DNA of 29,065 nucleotides from Gymnopilus junonius (lineage: Eukaryota; Basidiomycota; Agaricomycetes; Agaricales; Galerinaceae). The stretch's first letter is position 1, and every line of letters begins with the position of its first letter. This document shows, piece by piece, positions 10,088-22,125 of the stretch. Under the pieces are notes generated by a model that worked only from the letters and a program-made list of their open reading frames with translations, made no database searches and was not told where the DNA came from. The position numbers and the translations under genes were made by a program. The stretch is taken from contig JADNYJ010000409.1 of the NCBI GenBank assembly GCA_015501075.1, positions 1-29,065 of the forward strand, given 5' to 3'.

Positions 10088-12862
10088 TAGAGATGATGAT
10101 GCCATGCTGTTCATTCCTCTGTCTCCCAAGTCGGAAGGCTCGAGGTGATCTTCGCCGATTGATAAATGCACTATATGCTTATGGCCTATATTTATTCATC
10201 TGATAAGCACAGCCCTGCCCAGACTTACGATGAACTACGTGCCGTCATGCCCATGTTGATAGGTCGGTATTTTAAAATGCAAGTCCCAGACTGAAAGGCT
10301 GTTTGACAGCCAGGAGTTGGATTGGATAAATTGGGGTTCATCACAGTATTTCTCAAGTGCATTAATTTGAGGTCGCCTGATAATAGACAAGTGATGGAGC
10401 ACTGATGAAGAACTTGAAAGTTCCAGGATGTGAGTGGGACATTCAAAGAATTCAAGAAAAGAGTGTTGCCGATGGGGCACTGAACAGCTGCCATCATACT
10501 GGCAGCCTGTCAAATCCGACTCGGACTCAATGGGAGAATCTTATCTTATCTGTCCCCGCAGTGAGTAGTGTCAAAAACCACCCAGTGCGAAATGCCCCGA
10601 TGCCTGCATATATAGATCGGCGCCCTTCTGGTATTATTATGCAACTAGTTTCTAGTTTCACGTGGATATCTACAAGGTTATGTGGTCTAAAATGACGTCC
10701 TATTACTTCACATAGCTCCAGAATATCTACCTCATTCAAACTTTTACTGGTCCCGAATGGTAGTGACTGGTATAAAGTTGAAGAGAATACCCGCACAAGT
10801 CCGTTCATGGCCAACACTACACGTGGTGAATGTAGAGCGCTGATAGACAAATTCAAAGTTCCATACCAAGATAATACAGACAATAGAAGCCAAAGGTCCA
10901 GGCAATGTCAACGTCATACTATTCGGATGTCGAGTAGTAACTTGCAAGTAAGATACCCATAAGCAGTAAAACTGAAGATCATGGCTGCGCATTGCATGTG
11001 GTCGAGGCAGGTTAAAGTTCACCAGTGCTGATCACTGGCTATCGACCGTTGCCCCCGTTGACTCCATCGGCCGTCGAGGCGAGGGTCTTAGGATGGTATT
11101 AGGCATACGAACGGCATGATGTAAAGACCCCCCTCTCAGTCACTAAACCGTGATCACCCATAAGAGAGTACTTACATTTACATTTTCCATCCTCCATTCT
11201 CCGCGTCCATAGGAAGGGAAGTAAGGTGATGCGGAATTCACAAAGGGGAAAAGAGTGAACCCTGAAGAGGACGGAGCGCCCCGGTTCTGTACAATATTTA
11301 CCAGTATTTTAGAGTGTTCTTATCCAATAGGGGGAATTGTCTAAACAAAGACTTCAGATGGAGTTCTAATGCCCCCTTGGGCAATTGACCAGAGAAAGTT
11401 CAAAGAGTCTAGTCCCCGAGGTTAATCCATACAAGTCAACATATGCGCTGTTCTACAAAACACACAGCATGCAGTAAGTACTTCTGCTCCATTGGTCAGT
11501 TTGGGATTCAGGGCGATTTGTCTCCGTCGATCTCCATCTGCATCCTCGTGCGTGTTTTTCGGTTTAAAATCCACTTGTTGTGATCACCGGCTTTACTAGT
11601 GAGTAATGCATGATGGCAGAAATCTGTACATATAATACAGAGTTGAACAGGGGCACGTTAGATATTAAAGCAGATGCAGAATCGTCATGATCAAGGCCTT
11701 CCCTGCCAACATTGGATTCAAAGGCTTGCTTGGAGAAGCGAGTTGGGTTTTTACTCTGCTCTACAAAGTAAGTAGAGACAAGCTTTGATTATAGTTGAGG
11801 GGTGGTGGTGGTGCTACAATAAGATGTGTGTAATCAACGAGAACTGAGTTACTTTACTAGAGTACATACGAGTCCTGACTCGGTCAAGTATAGGAGAGTA
11901 GCAAGTTGCTTTATAATGCCAACGTTTTCTGCCTGTTCTTTGAGAATCGGGAATCGAGTATTGAAAGGTTCATGTTATAGCCTGACGATAGAGTACATAC
12001 CGATCTGAATCCAGATTCAAGTTCCAGAAATTGTTCAAGGAGTTTCATCGTGTAGCGTCACCTCCATAGATATAGGAATGTATATGTATTGGCGGAAGAT
12101 TAGATAGATATCGGATGGATAGATAGTGTATATGGATTAGAAGGACCTGTTGTGTCAAATTTCAATGGACTATATTGGGGTGTGGTCCATGTTAATCTTT
12201 CCTGAGAAGTTGAAACAAGAAGTCAAAGTCGAAGTCGAAGTTGGAGAAGATGAATCATGATGATGAGAAGGCGAGAATGAAGATGGAAGACGGAAGATGA
12301 AGGTCATGTATTCGCGGATGCTGAAAAAAAAAAACCTCCTCGTGACCAGTCTCGTAAGTATTCGAAAAATCGAATCTTATTCAGTCAACTTGAACAGCAC
12401 GATTTAAAGTTTAAAGGTTTTAACCGCACCGTCGAAAGCGAAAGACGCAGTGTCAATGAGTGCTGTACAATGATAATTTATAGTTTATTAATGATTGACT
12501 GGGTACCTTTAGCGCGAAAGGCCCCCCCGGTTATTTCGACACTACAATTGACACTGCAGCTGCCAGTGACACAATCATGCCGGGGTCTGGAAAGCCGAGT
12601 CAAATCAGGACCAGGGCAATGTGCGATGTGCGATCTGTATTGCAGTTTCTTAGCGGAGGTGGCTGCGGCGTGGGTGGATTCCAAGTTTTTTTTCCTTTTT
12701 TTTTTTCTTAATCATCGACGGCTATAGGCAGGTTCGCGTATTTGCGTACATACAGATGCAGATGTAGGGTTTTAGAGTTTCGCGAGAGTGTATCCGTGTG
12801 CGTGTATTTAAACCGAGTTCGGCAGGTTGAATTGTTGGGTAAGTTGAATGGTGTGTGCATGG

Positions 12863-12887
12863 GAATGTGAATGTGAATGTGAATGTG
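12863..12887 (+). repeat. GAATGT hexanucleotide repeat
   Basis: Four tandem GAATGT units in the TUP1 upstream region. Confidence 0.8.
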
Positions 12888-13077
12888 GGGAATGAAAAAA
12901 AGAATGTGTTCGCCAAGAGCCTGGTTGGCAGATGGCGTGGATCATGTCTATCACCAGAAGAAGAACTTTGGACTAGCTTGGATGAGACCGGGTTGTGATT
13001 AATTCTTGAGATGTACAGGGAAAAGGAACGAGGAACGGAGTAAGGTTTCAAGTGTAAAGCTTCAAGTCTCGCTTGCT

Positions 13078-13122
13078 CATCCATCCATCCATTCGTTCGT
13101 TCGTTTGTTCGTTCATTCGTTT
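13078..13122 (+). repeat. CCAT/TTCG tetranucleotide repeats
   Basis: Tandem CCAT units run into TTCG units with small variations. Confidence 0.8.
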
Positions 13123-14083
13123 AGGTGGGCAGGGCAGGTGGGCAGGGTTGCAGATAGCAACCCATCTAATCAGAAGGTGATTCGAAAGAGGGATCAGAAG
13201 AGAGTCCCAAGCCAAGAATAAGTACCGCATATGCAACGATAAGTGACTCAGAGCGGAAGCCGCGTCGTTCAGGTCCAAGCTTCTATTCGGAGGGGAAGAC
13301 GGCTCGGAAGCCTGTGAATCCTGGATGTAGAACCTAGAATTTTAGCCGGAAGGAACATGAACGTGAACGTGAATGTGATGAGACACACACTACATATTAG
13401 CATTACTATTAGAGCGGGGAGTGGCTTCGACGATCCACGGTGGGAGGAAAATAGATAACAGAACTCGAGTGAGTGCTTTACTTGGGTTTGATGGGGTATT
13501 GGGTATACTATATACCACATTAGCCGGACCGCGTAAGCCCCCCCCCACTACGCTCGTGTCAAAGGGAAAATAGACAGCAGACACCAAAGACGAAGGGGAA
13601 GACGAGAAGGGGGGAAGCCGAGGGACGGAAGAAGGACGCTGGGAAAAGAAACATATGTGCATGGCCCATCGAATACACGTCTACACGTCTAACAAACAAG
13701 TCGTGGCGCAATGGGGGTGGGTAGGCGTGATGGCAGGACCCGGTCAGCCCATGGAAGAGTGCTTTTAGAAGGCCGTCCTGAAAAGGATATCCCGGCGGCA
13801 AATCCATTCGCGGACATGGAAATTCTCCTAGTTTGATTTGTGATGCGATAAATTTAGAACGAGTTGTTGACATCACATTATCACGTTGACGATGAGATGA
13901 TGGCGTGGGAAGGAGATTTGAGATCTTGCGAGATGCATGTACGAGATTGGGAATTTGGCTTAGGCGAGAAGGGATTAGTCACGCGATGAGGGGGGAAAGG
14001 ACCCTTTTTGCAAACGCATGGGAGTCTTTGACAAGGAGAATTGATTGAGGGGGTTAATCATAATACGCACGGACTGGGAAGGG

Positions 14084-14090
14084 TATAAAA
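14084..14090 (+). promoter_or_regulatory. Candidate TATA box of TUP1
   Basis: GGGTATAAAAGCG about 420 bp before the start codon, followed by a long C/T-rich leader typical of highly expressed fungal genes. This would imply a 5' leader of nearly 400 nt. Confidence 0.5.
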
Positions 14091-14509
14091 GCGACGCTGG
14101 CAGTTTTAGTGCCGTTCTTTTGCCTTTTTTTTTTTACAGAGATAGAGGGGCTCCCTTGTTCGGGTTTCCACGCACTCGAACTTAACCTTGCCTCTTTCTG
14201 TCACCCACGCTTTTGTTTACCACGCTCCACTTGCCCTTTCCTTTCCTTGCTTGCTTCCATCCATCCATCACTCCCTCAAGTCACTCCCCATCGTCGCACC
14301 CTCTGCGCTCACTCTTGCGCTCGGCGTATCTCGGGCGACTTTGGATCTGGCACCCAGCGATATCAGGCCTTCAATTACTTCATACCACCACATCTCCATT
14401 CACCCTACAAAAATCAACATTCAACCATTGAACCAGCAATAATAATCATAATTGCACACAGAAGAGTAGACAAGAGAAGATAGACGCAGGATCCGGAAAC
14501 ATTCGTATC

Positions 14510-17500
14510 ATGTCGTCGACGATATACAACGTGAGTCCTCTTCTCTCTCCTTTTTTTGCCTTTCCTTTCCTTTCCTCTTCCGGGCGACTTGTCCCCATCA
14601 TTGGCTTTTACCACACCCATCTTCATCATCACCTTCATCCCATCCCACATTCACCCCATCTGTATATATCCACTCACTAACACCAACCCCCTCCCTTCCC
14701 TCCCAGCACCGCACACTCCAACCCACTGGCCCCCAAGGCCCCGGCGGCGGCGGCGGCATCCCCCCATCCCAAGGCGGACCACCCCCACCACCCCCAAACA
14801 GCGTCGGCGGCGTAGGCATTGGCCTCCCCCCCTCCTCCTCTTCTTCCTCCTCGCAGCCCCCCGGTCTATCCACTATGCCCCCTGGTGGACCGCCCCTGCC
14901 CCCTGGCGCACCGGGCTCGGGAGGTCCGGCGCCGATGGTCATCGATAGGGATCTCGGCGTGGGCGTTGGGCGGGATAGGGACAGGGAGAGAGATAGGGAG
15001 CGGGAGAGAGATAGGGAGAGGGAGAGGGAGAGAGATAGAGAACAGAGGGAAAGAGAGAGGGAAAGAGACAGAGAAAGAGAGCGCGAGGGGCCTCTTGGTG
15101 TGGGTGCGGGCGGAGGAAGGGGAGGAGGAGGGGCGGAAAGGGACCGAGATCCAGTGAGAGATCGGGATCCACTTGGAAGAGACAGAGAGCGCGACGCAAG
15201 AGAACGTGAGCGGGAGCTCGTCAATGCGCGTGAGCGCGAACGGGCTGCTGTAGCCGCCGCTGCAGCCGGGAACATGGGTGTCGGCGTGGGTCCTGGAGGG
15301 CCTACTCCCCTTGGACTCGGCGCGCATCAGCATGTGCATCCCGGTGTAGGCGTGGGTGTGGGGATGGGTGCGCACGGGCCTGGGCCGGCGCAGAGAGCGA
15401 GGCTGGACGACTCGTTGGATGCGATTCGGACAGAGTTTGAACTGTTGAGCCAGGAGTTGGTCTTGGTGAGGTCGCAGAGGGATGAGTATGAGGCGAAGAG
15501 TGAGTATCGATTTTCCTTTCCTTTCTTTTTTCTCTTCCCTTGCCATTCTCTTATCTTCCCATTTCTTCTTTTCATTTTCATTTTAATTTTACCTCGACGC
15601 TTTTTTTTTAACTCTTTTACTCACATTTCATTTATTCCCTACAGTGACATCCCAAGTCAACGAACTGAACATCATCCGCCAATCGCTATACGACCTCGAA
15701 CTCCAACACAGCAAAGTCCGCGCACACTATGAAGAAGAAGTCGCCCGTGCAAGAGCAGAAGGCCAACGCGCCGTTGCAGCTGCAGCCGCCGCCGCCGCCG
15801 CCTCGTCATCATCATCTACTCCTGGCGGTGGTGGTGGTGCACCGCAGGGCATCGCGTCCCTCGGCTCCGTGTCCGCTTCAGGAGGAGCAGGTATCGGTGG
15901 TCCGGGGATGCCGCAGCAGAATGGCGGTGGTGGACCTTTACCTATCCCTGCTGGCCTCGGCGGGCCTGGTGGTATGGGACCGAGCGGGGGTATTGTTGGT
16001 CCTGGGGGACAGCCGCCCATGGGACCTGGTGGGCCTGGTGGTGGGTTGCAGGGCTCGACGCCGAGTGGGATGTATGATCCTTATTATGTGAGAGAGAGGG
16101 ACAGGGATATGGGTAGGGATAGGGAGCGAGAGAGAGAGATGGCGAGAGAGAGGGAGAGGGAGGCGGGGAGGGAAAGGGAGAGGGAACGAGAGAGGGATTT
16201 AGGGAGGGAGAGAGATGTTGGACGTGATAGGGAACGGGAGAGGGAGAGAGAGAGTCAGAGGGAACGAGAAAGGGAGAGGGAACGCGAGCGGATGGTCGGC
16301 CTCGGCATGGGCATGTCCGAGCGAGAGCGTATCGAGCGCGAGCGCGGCTTGGATCCGCGGGACACGCGTATGGTCGGCGTCGGCGAGCGCGACAGAGACA
16401 GAGACAGAGCGGGCATCATCGGCATCGGTCCGGAAAGGGAGCGCGAGCGCGAGCACAGAGAGCGGGGCATGTCGCTCTCTGAGCGTGATCGGGAACAACA
16501 AAGGGACAGGTTGGAGAGAGAACGAGAGAGGGAGAGGGAGCGTGAGAGAGACAGACTGGATATGCGGATGAGTGTGGATGGAAGGGAGAGGGAGAGGGAA
16601 AGAGAGAGAGAGCGGATGGAGAGAGAGCGCGATCGGATTTCAGACGCGCGCGATCCAAAGAGGTTGAAAGCTGAGCGAATGAAGACAGATCGACCTGGTT
16701 CGCGTTTTATCTTTTTATCTTTACTTTTGGGCATTGACTGATGATTTTCCTTCTTTTTTTCTTCTCCTACTTTCCAACAGACCACTTCAGCCCATCACTC
16801 GGACCTGGCCAGACTCCCAAACTCCCACCACCTCCTTCCTCCGTTGCACTCCTCCCGCCAGGGTCGTCAATCCCAGGCGGCGCTGGTGCCAGCTCATCAG
16901 GCGCAGGACCCAGCAATGCATCCGGACCACCTCTCAGCAGCGGTCCATCACCTCACCCAGGTCCTCCCACAACCGTAGCCTACGGGAGCGCAAGCATGGA
17001 AAGCGGTAACTCTTTAGGACTGAACATCCCTCCTGGAGTTGGTCCTCAGCAGCAAGGCGCTCCTGGCCTTGGGGCGGCGGGCGCGGGCTCGATGAGCTTG
17101 AGTTTCCCAGATGATTTGGACCTGCACAGTGTGCCGAGCGATATGAAGAAGGAAGGCCCGGATTGGTTCGCGGTGTTTAATCCGAATCCAAAGGTGAAGA
17201 GGGTGTTGGATGTGAATTTGGTCCATACGCTCATGCATGAGAGGTAACGCTTTATTTTTTTTATTCACTTTGGGTTGTGGTTTTGCTGATTGCTGATCGT
17301 TTGCGTCCTCTTTCTTTTTTTTCTCTTTTTTTACGTGTAGTGTGGTATGTTGCGTCCGGTTCTCGGCAGACGGCAAGTTCCTCGCGACGGGGTGTAATCG
17401 CACAGCGCAGATTTATGATACCAAGACGGGGTTAAAAACTTGGTGAGTGAGGATTTTTCCTTGGTGTTTTGGATGGTGGATTTTTGTTCGTTTGCGCCTT

Positions 17501-19112
17501 TTTTTCTGTGTTTTTCTCCGCGTTCGCGTTCTCTTTTTTTTCGTTCGTTTCTGCATTGTTATTACCTCTTCTTTTTACTTCTTGGATCTCTTTTATCTTT
17601 TTTTCACTCCTGTGATGACGAAAACGAGGACTGCTTGGTTGGAAGGTTTCTTTGATCCGTCCTTTTCGGGCATCTTTTTCCTTTTTTTCACTTTGTTGTT
17701 CTTGGACGGAGAACACATTCTTTTGGGTGCATGATGGGTTGATTCCCAATTTTTCTGTGAATGGTCGATTTCCATCTGCTCTAAAATCTAAAGAAAAAAA
17801 ATTTTTGTGTTTTTTTTTCTTGCCTTTTTTCTTCTTTTTTGCACTGTCTTGATCCCTCTCGTCATGGACACCTCCGCGTTTGCTTATGTATAACAGTGTT
17901 ACACCCTGTACATGTTATTGACCGGTCCCTTGCGTTACCTCTTACGCTTTCTTTTCTTTTCGTCAAATCTTCACCGATTGACTTTCTATGTTCCCTTGTT
18001 GAACATCTTTTCTGTCTCGTATCATTAATTGGCATGCTTTCATGATTGCTGACGCTCTGTCTTCTTCTGATATCAAATAGCGTCCTAGCAGATGACAACG
18101 CTGGCAAATCCGGTGACCTGTACATACGCAGTGTGTGTTTTAGTCCGGACGGCAAATACTTGGCTACTGGCGCAGAAGATAAACAAATCAGGGTACGTAC
18201 CATCAACAGCATTGGTTCATCCACTCACCACAATCGGAATTGATCCAGATCTGGGATATCGCCAAGAAGCGCATCCGAAACGTATTCGATGGCCACCAAC
18301 AAGAAATCTACTCGCTCGACTTCTCTCTCGACGGCCGACTCATCGTCTCAGGCTCGGGCGACAAAACGGCACGCATATGGGACATGCACGACGGTACCTC
18401 GAAAGTGCTCACCATCAACGACCCCGACTCGCTCAACAACGACGCGGGCGTCACCAGCGTCGCCATCTCCCCCAACGGCCAGTGGGTCGCCGCCGGCAGC
18501 TTGGACACCGTCGTCCGCATCTGGGACGTCCAAACGGGCGTGCTGGTGGAGAGGTTAAGGGGACATCGGGATAGTGTGTATAGTGTCGCGTTTACGCCTG
18601 ATGGGAGGGGGTTGGTCAGTGGGAGTTTGGATAAGACGCTCAAGTATTGGGATGTGAGTGGGCTGACGAAGCGCAAGGAGAGCGCGAATGGGGGTGGGGC
18701 AGCGTCGCCGATAAGTTTAGGTAAAAAGGAGGAAAAGAGCGTGGTGTCTGCGTCTGCTGCGTCTGCTGGGAGTGGCGGGACAGGGAGCAGTCCGTGTACG
18801 ATGAACTTTACTGGGCATAAGGATTATGTGCTCTCTGTTGCGGTGTCGCATGATGGGCAGTGGGTCGTGTCGGGCTCCAAGGATCGCGGGGTGCAGTTCT
18901 GGGACGCGCATAATGCGGTGGTGCAGTGTATGTTGCAGGGTCATAAGAATTCGGTCATCTCGATCGACCTAAGTCCGGCGGGGAATGTCCTAGCCACTGG
19001 CAGTGGGGATTGGCAGGCGAGAATATGTGAGTCGACCTGTTTTTTTTTCTTCCTTAGGAAAGTCTGGGTTTCTGATTCTGATGGTGTTCTAGGGAGCTAT
19101 AATCAGATTTGA
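14510..19112 (+). CDS. TUP1: Tup1-type WD40 transcriptional corepressor with large Arg/Glu/Asp mixed-charge segments
   Basis: Eight exons give 1113 aa: 14510-14530, 14707-15499, 15645-16697, 16781-17243, 17341-17442, 18081-18192, 18249-19026 and 19093-19112. The protein starts MSSTIYNHRTL. Residues 8-236 are Pro/Gly-rich with RE/RD blocks at about 95-135 and 151-188. The Tup_N oligomerisation helix follows at about 237-312 ([17 protein letters not shown], then [21 protein letters not shown]). Next come Ala/Ser and Gly/Pro runs, a 180-residue RE/RD block (about 421-604), and [29 protein letters not shown] (about 750) leads into seven WD40 blades from 778, ending QARIWSYNQI. Tup1 binds Cyc8/Ssn6, sequence-specific repressors and histone tails, and represses many genes in the nucleus. 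Yeast Tup1 is 713 aa with Tup_N at the extreme N-terminus, so both the long N-terminal extension and the RE blocks enlarge this version. Intron 5 is 638 nt; the others are 56-176 nt. Confidence 0.97.
14968..15089 (+). repeat. Homopurine-rich GA repeat inside TUP1 exon 2
   Basis: Almost all bases are A or G, in GAGAGA/GGGAGA units, encoding the first RE/RD block. The opposite strand is a C/T tract. Confidence 0.8.
16088..16640 (+). repeat. Long homopurine-rich GA repeat inside TUP1 exon 3
   Basis: Roughly 550 bp, mostly AGAGAGGGA-like units broken by short G/M/V-coding spacers ([14 protein letters not shown]). It encodes the main RE/RD block. Confidence 0.8.
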
Positions 19113-20869
19113 TTTTTTGGATCAAAGCAACAATTCTTTTTTTAAATTTCAAGCCCCCAGCATATTCTTCCGCAAGGTCATCCTCGCCCGTTCTACCATA
19201 ACTCACAGTTATCCCTTCTACAACATCTCGAGTATTTCTTCGACTACGGCTTCATCATTGATCACCTGCTAGCCATCCACCTCAAAACTTAATCTTGCGG
19301 TCCTCCTACATACAACGCGACTTGACGAGCTGTAGGGGGAGTTGTTGCACCTCCATACGTTTATTACCTACCTTCCTCTGATTTTCGTATTCCATATTCC
19401 GTATTCCATATCCCATGTTCCTCCCTTGTCATCCTTCCTTGCTTCCCTCTGTCTCTTGTTTGTAGCTCTTGTTGTGGCTTTTGTAGATGTTGTAATCTAT
19501 AGGGACGTCCTATCTTGTCCTTTTTTCTTGTCGTCTTTCCCTTCCTTTTTTTGTTTTTTGTTTTACCTGTTATTGTTGTTGTTTTTTTTTGGCTTGTGTT
19601 TCTCGACTTGTCTTTAACGAGCACCTTCTTGTACGTAGGTACCATCGCCACGCGCCCCGACTCCACCTTTTTATTATTCCGTTGTTTTCTTTTTCTTTGG
19701 CGCATCGGGCATCGCATTCGGATGCTCGTTTGATCAACCCACACATGTACGGGACCCGGTCCTCGTTCCTTTCTTCACCTCAACTTCAACTATGACCTAC
19801 CTGCGTACTATCAAGCATTTGTAGCTAAACTCGAGTTTACCTATCTATCTATTCAATCTCCCCATCTACCTAGCGCTAGCTTGTTACATAGCTTTCTTTT
19901 ACGTTTCTCCTTGTGTGTGTGTCTTTTTTTTCTTTTTTTTTTGGTAATGATAATTATTATGCGCAATTTGAAATTCAAAAGTACATAGTTACTAGTCAGT
20001 TCAAATCACCGATTGTCGAGTTTTTTTTTGTTCATCTGAAAGCTCAGTGATGTGAAAATACATCCTGGAAATATGTCATACTCACGAGGAATCTCGAAAG
20101 TTTGAAGTGGTGGATAGATGGAAGATGGAACTATTGCGTTCCTCAAGCAAAAGATGAAGCTTAAAAGCAAGTTGACTTGTAATCTTAGTACTTACCTTAA
20201 GAGCTGGATTTGCCTAGAGACGTCTATACATACGTACACCACAAATGGCACCATCGACCCAGCCCTGATTGTCAAGTCTCCAGTTGTAGTCCGGGACACT
20301 GCTCCCATTGAGCAATGGAATTCCAACATCATGGAGGAGGAGGGCCGACTGAAGTTCCTTCATGTGGCTCAAAGAAATTCAAGCCATGGTTGCCAACCTG
20401 TGATACGTTCTAGCACGTTCCTACCACTCAGACCTTTTGCAATCAGATTTCAAATCAACTCATGCAGATCGCCTTTTTTTTCCCTCCATTTCAGGGAATC
20501 TTTTTGTCGGTGTATGTTCATGTGAAAAGGGTTTATTAGCCATTCGATGGCGTCTTGAATGTGTGCTTCTGATTCAAGTTCTAAATGTGCTTTATGGAAA
20601 GGTAAGCGCGTCAGCCCAGGCAGAATTTGGACAGGAGGCGCCGCGTTTTTCATATGTGTAGACTGGCGCGTGTATCGTATCATATGTACTATGCTCCGTC
20701 GGGAGTTTGAAATCGTGTTAAAGAAAAATCATTATAAAATCATTTGTCAAACATCACAAGCTAAATTTTGGCAGAAACATACAACATTAGTTTTAAACAA
20801 GCCTACCATTAAGTTTTAGTCGAACCTTTGCTGAAGAATGTGTAGGAGGAGGATATAATTAAAGGCCGC
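19113..20869. other. TUP1 3' flank, no recognised gene
   Basis: T-rich DNA with many poly-T runs, then sequence to the edge of the right duplication arm. I see no convincing coding frame. Frames at 20118-20525 and 20450-20683 lack any family signature. Confidence 0.45.
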
Positions 20870-20879
20870 TGAGCATGGC

Positions 20880-20893
20880 GTGGCATATGCCAC
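20880..20893. promoter_or_regulatory. Perfect 14-bp palindrome GTGGCATATGCCAC
   Basis: Lies in non-coding DNA near the outer edge of the right arm and is retained with one change in the left arm. It is symmetric like a dimeric protein-binding site, but no known factor is assigned. Confidence 0.3.
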
Positions 20894-22125
20894 TTTTGAC
20901 AGTCCCCCAACCTTTTATGTCCATGGCATAACTTCGAGTTCGAGTTCTGGACCCTTGGCCAAGGAAAGTCTCTTTTAGTTTAGAGTGGGCCTGCGATCAG
21001 GGTCATGAGTACAATAGTACGGATGCAAGTATGACACTTGTGCATGTTGGAGATGCGATATTTCAAGCTTTCAAATCTAGCTACTTCAAGGAATCTTACA
21101 TAGTCAATCACGTCTTCGTGAGATCACCCTGGATTCTCAGCCACAGAACTGGGCTGTGTATTTTAAGTACTATAACAGTGCAAATCCAGAGCAGAACAGA
21201 TGTGGGTGGCCCATTAATAGTTTAGAATCAGGGATTAAAGTTCAGCAGCTGGCAAAGAGCTGAGATCTGAGGTATATATGCAGTATACGTACTACATGGT
21301 GCTAAACGAGCTGGAACCGGGAGGATTCCGAAAATGAGGATGATCATTCAGCATGCCCTATCTGAGTCAGAGCCTGTTAATCGACGCGCAGATAAGGGCC
21401 ACGCAGGTAATTTACTCTAAAACGTGCCGCTACTCTTCCTCAATCGCTATCCTTGGACTATTAGCTTGGTGTTTTTTTTTTTCAATTAAGGTACCTAGGC
21501 TGTAGATACTCCATGGGCGCTTAATCGTCGATAAAGATCAGAACAGCTAGAGTAGATGGTCACGAGTTATGCTGCAGAAATGACTTGATTTATTTGGAAA
21601 AAGGAAGATTCACTCGAGGTAACTTTGACTCTTGAGCGTCATACTAGCCTAATGACCGTGCTGTTCTAAAAGTCCCATGTAAATCCCTCCGTGGCCCCGC
21701 AGTCAAGATTTTCCGGTATCGCCGACGTCGACTATGGTCCCGAATTTAATTAAACAGTCGATATTAGACGGCCCTGAGAAACACATTGGCTAATCGTTGA
21801 GAACGAAATGACAAAGCCGAGGACTCAGGATGGAAGCACTGTCCTCCCGCGACAGTTTTAGAGGGTCAAAAATACTGTCGAATGAAAAGTCAACACCGAG
21901 TGAGGACAAGCAAGTATGTCGGAATGCTCGTGTGAAATGAATAGAATCTCTGCAACTGTGCGGCTTAGGATCAGGCTTATAGCCTCTATCTCGAGATAAA
22001 CTTTTTTGCGCCCAAAGCGGAGAAAATCACTTTGTTTATTGAAAAATACAAACTTAAGAGGAATACATAAAAATTTGATAGAAGGAGCAGTCGCCTTTTT
22101 TTGCTCTGCGGGAGTTGCAGGTAAT

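Larger units (their letters stand above)
8487..14083. other. Long gene-free stretch: rest of the left duplication arm, then TUP1 upstream DNA
   Basis: Up to about 9870 this is non-coding DNA shared with the right arm. From there to the TUP1 TATA box I recognise no protein family, tRNA or transposon. Minus-strand frames of about 90-118 codons at 10225-11022 show no family signature and overlap in several frames, so I do not call them. Simple repeats are listed separately. The 4 kb nearest TUP1 may hold regulatory sites or a non-coding transcript, but nothing in the sequence proves it. Confidence 0.45.

Noticed and set aside
10225..11022. Overlapping minus-strand frames of 90-118 codons
   Set aside because: They overlap in different frames and match no family I recognise; splice sites do not join them into one protein.
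14598..15275. Long minus-strand open frame rich in Ser, Leu and Arg opposite TUP1 exon 2
   Set aside because: It is the antisense reading of the GA repeat that encodes the RE block, with no start context or family features.
16255..16785. Minus-strand Ser-Leu-Arg-rich frame opposite TUP1 exon 3
   Set aside because: Same cause: a repeat-driven open frame antisense to a well-supported exon.
17612..17618. GTGATGA inside TUP1 intron 5, resembling a C/D snoRNA C box
   Set aside because: No properly spaced CTGA D box and no terminal stem were seen.
10225..20560. Weak same-strand similarity between about 10380-10460 and 20340-20400 (CTTGAATT.CTTTGA)
   Set aside because: Too short and gapped to separate from chance, and its orientation does not fit the inverted arms.
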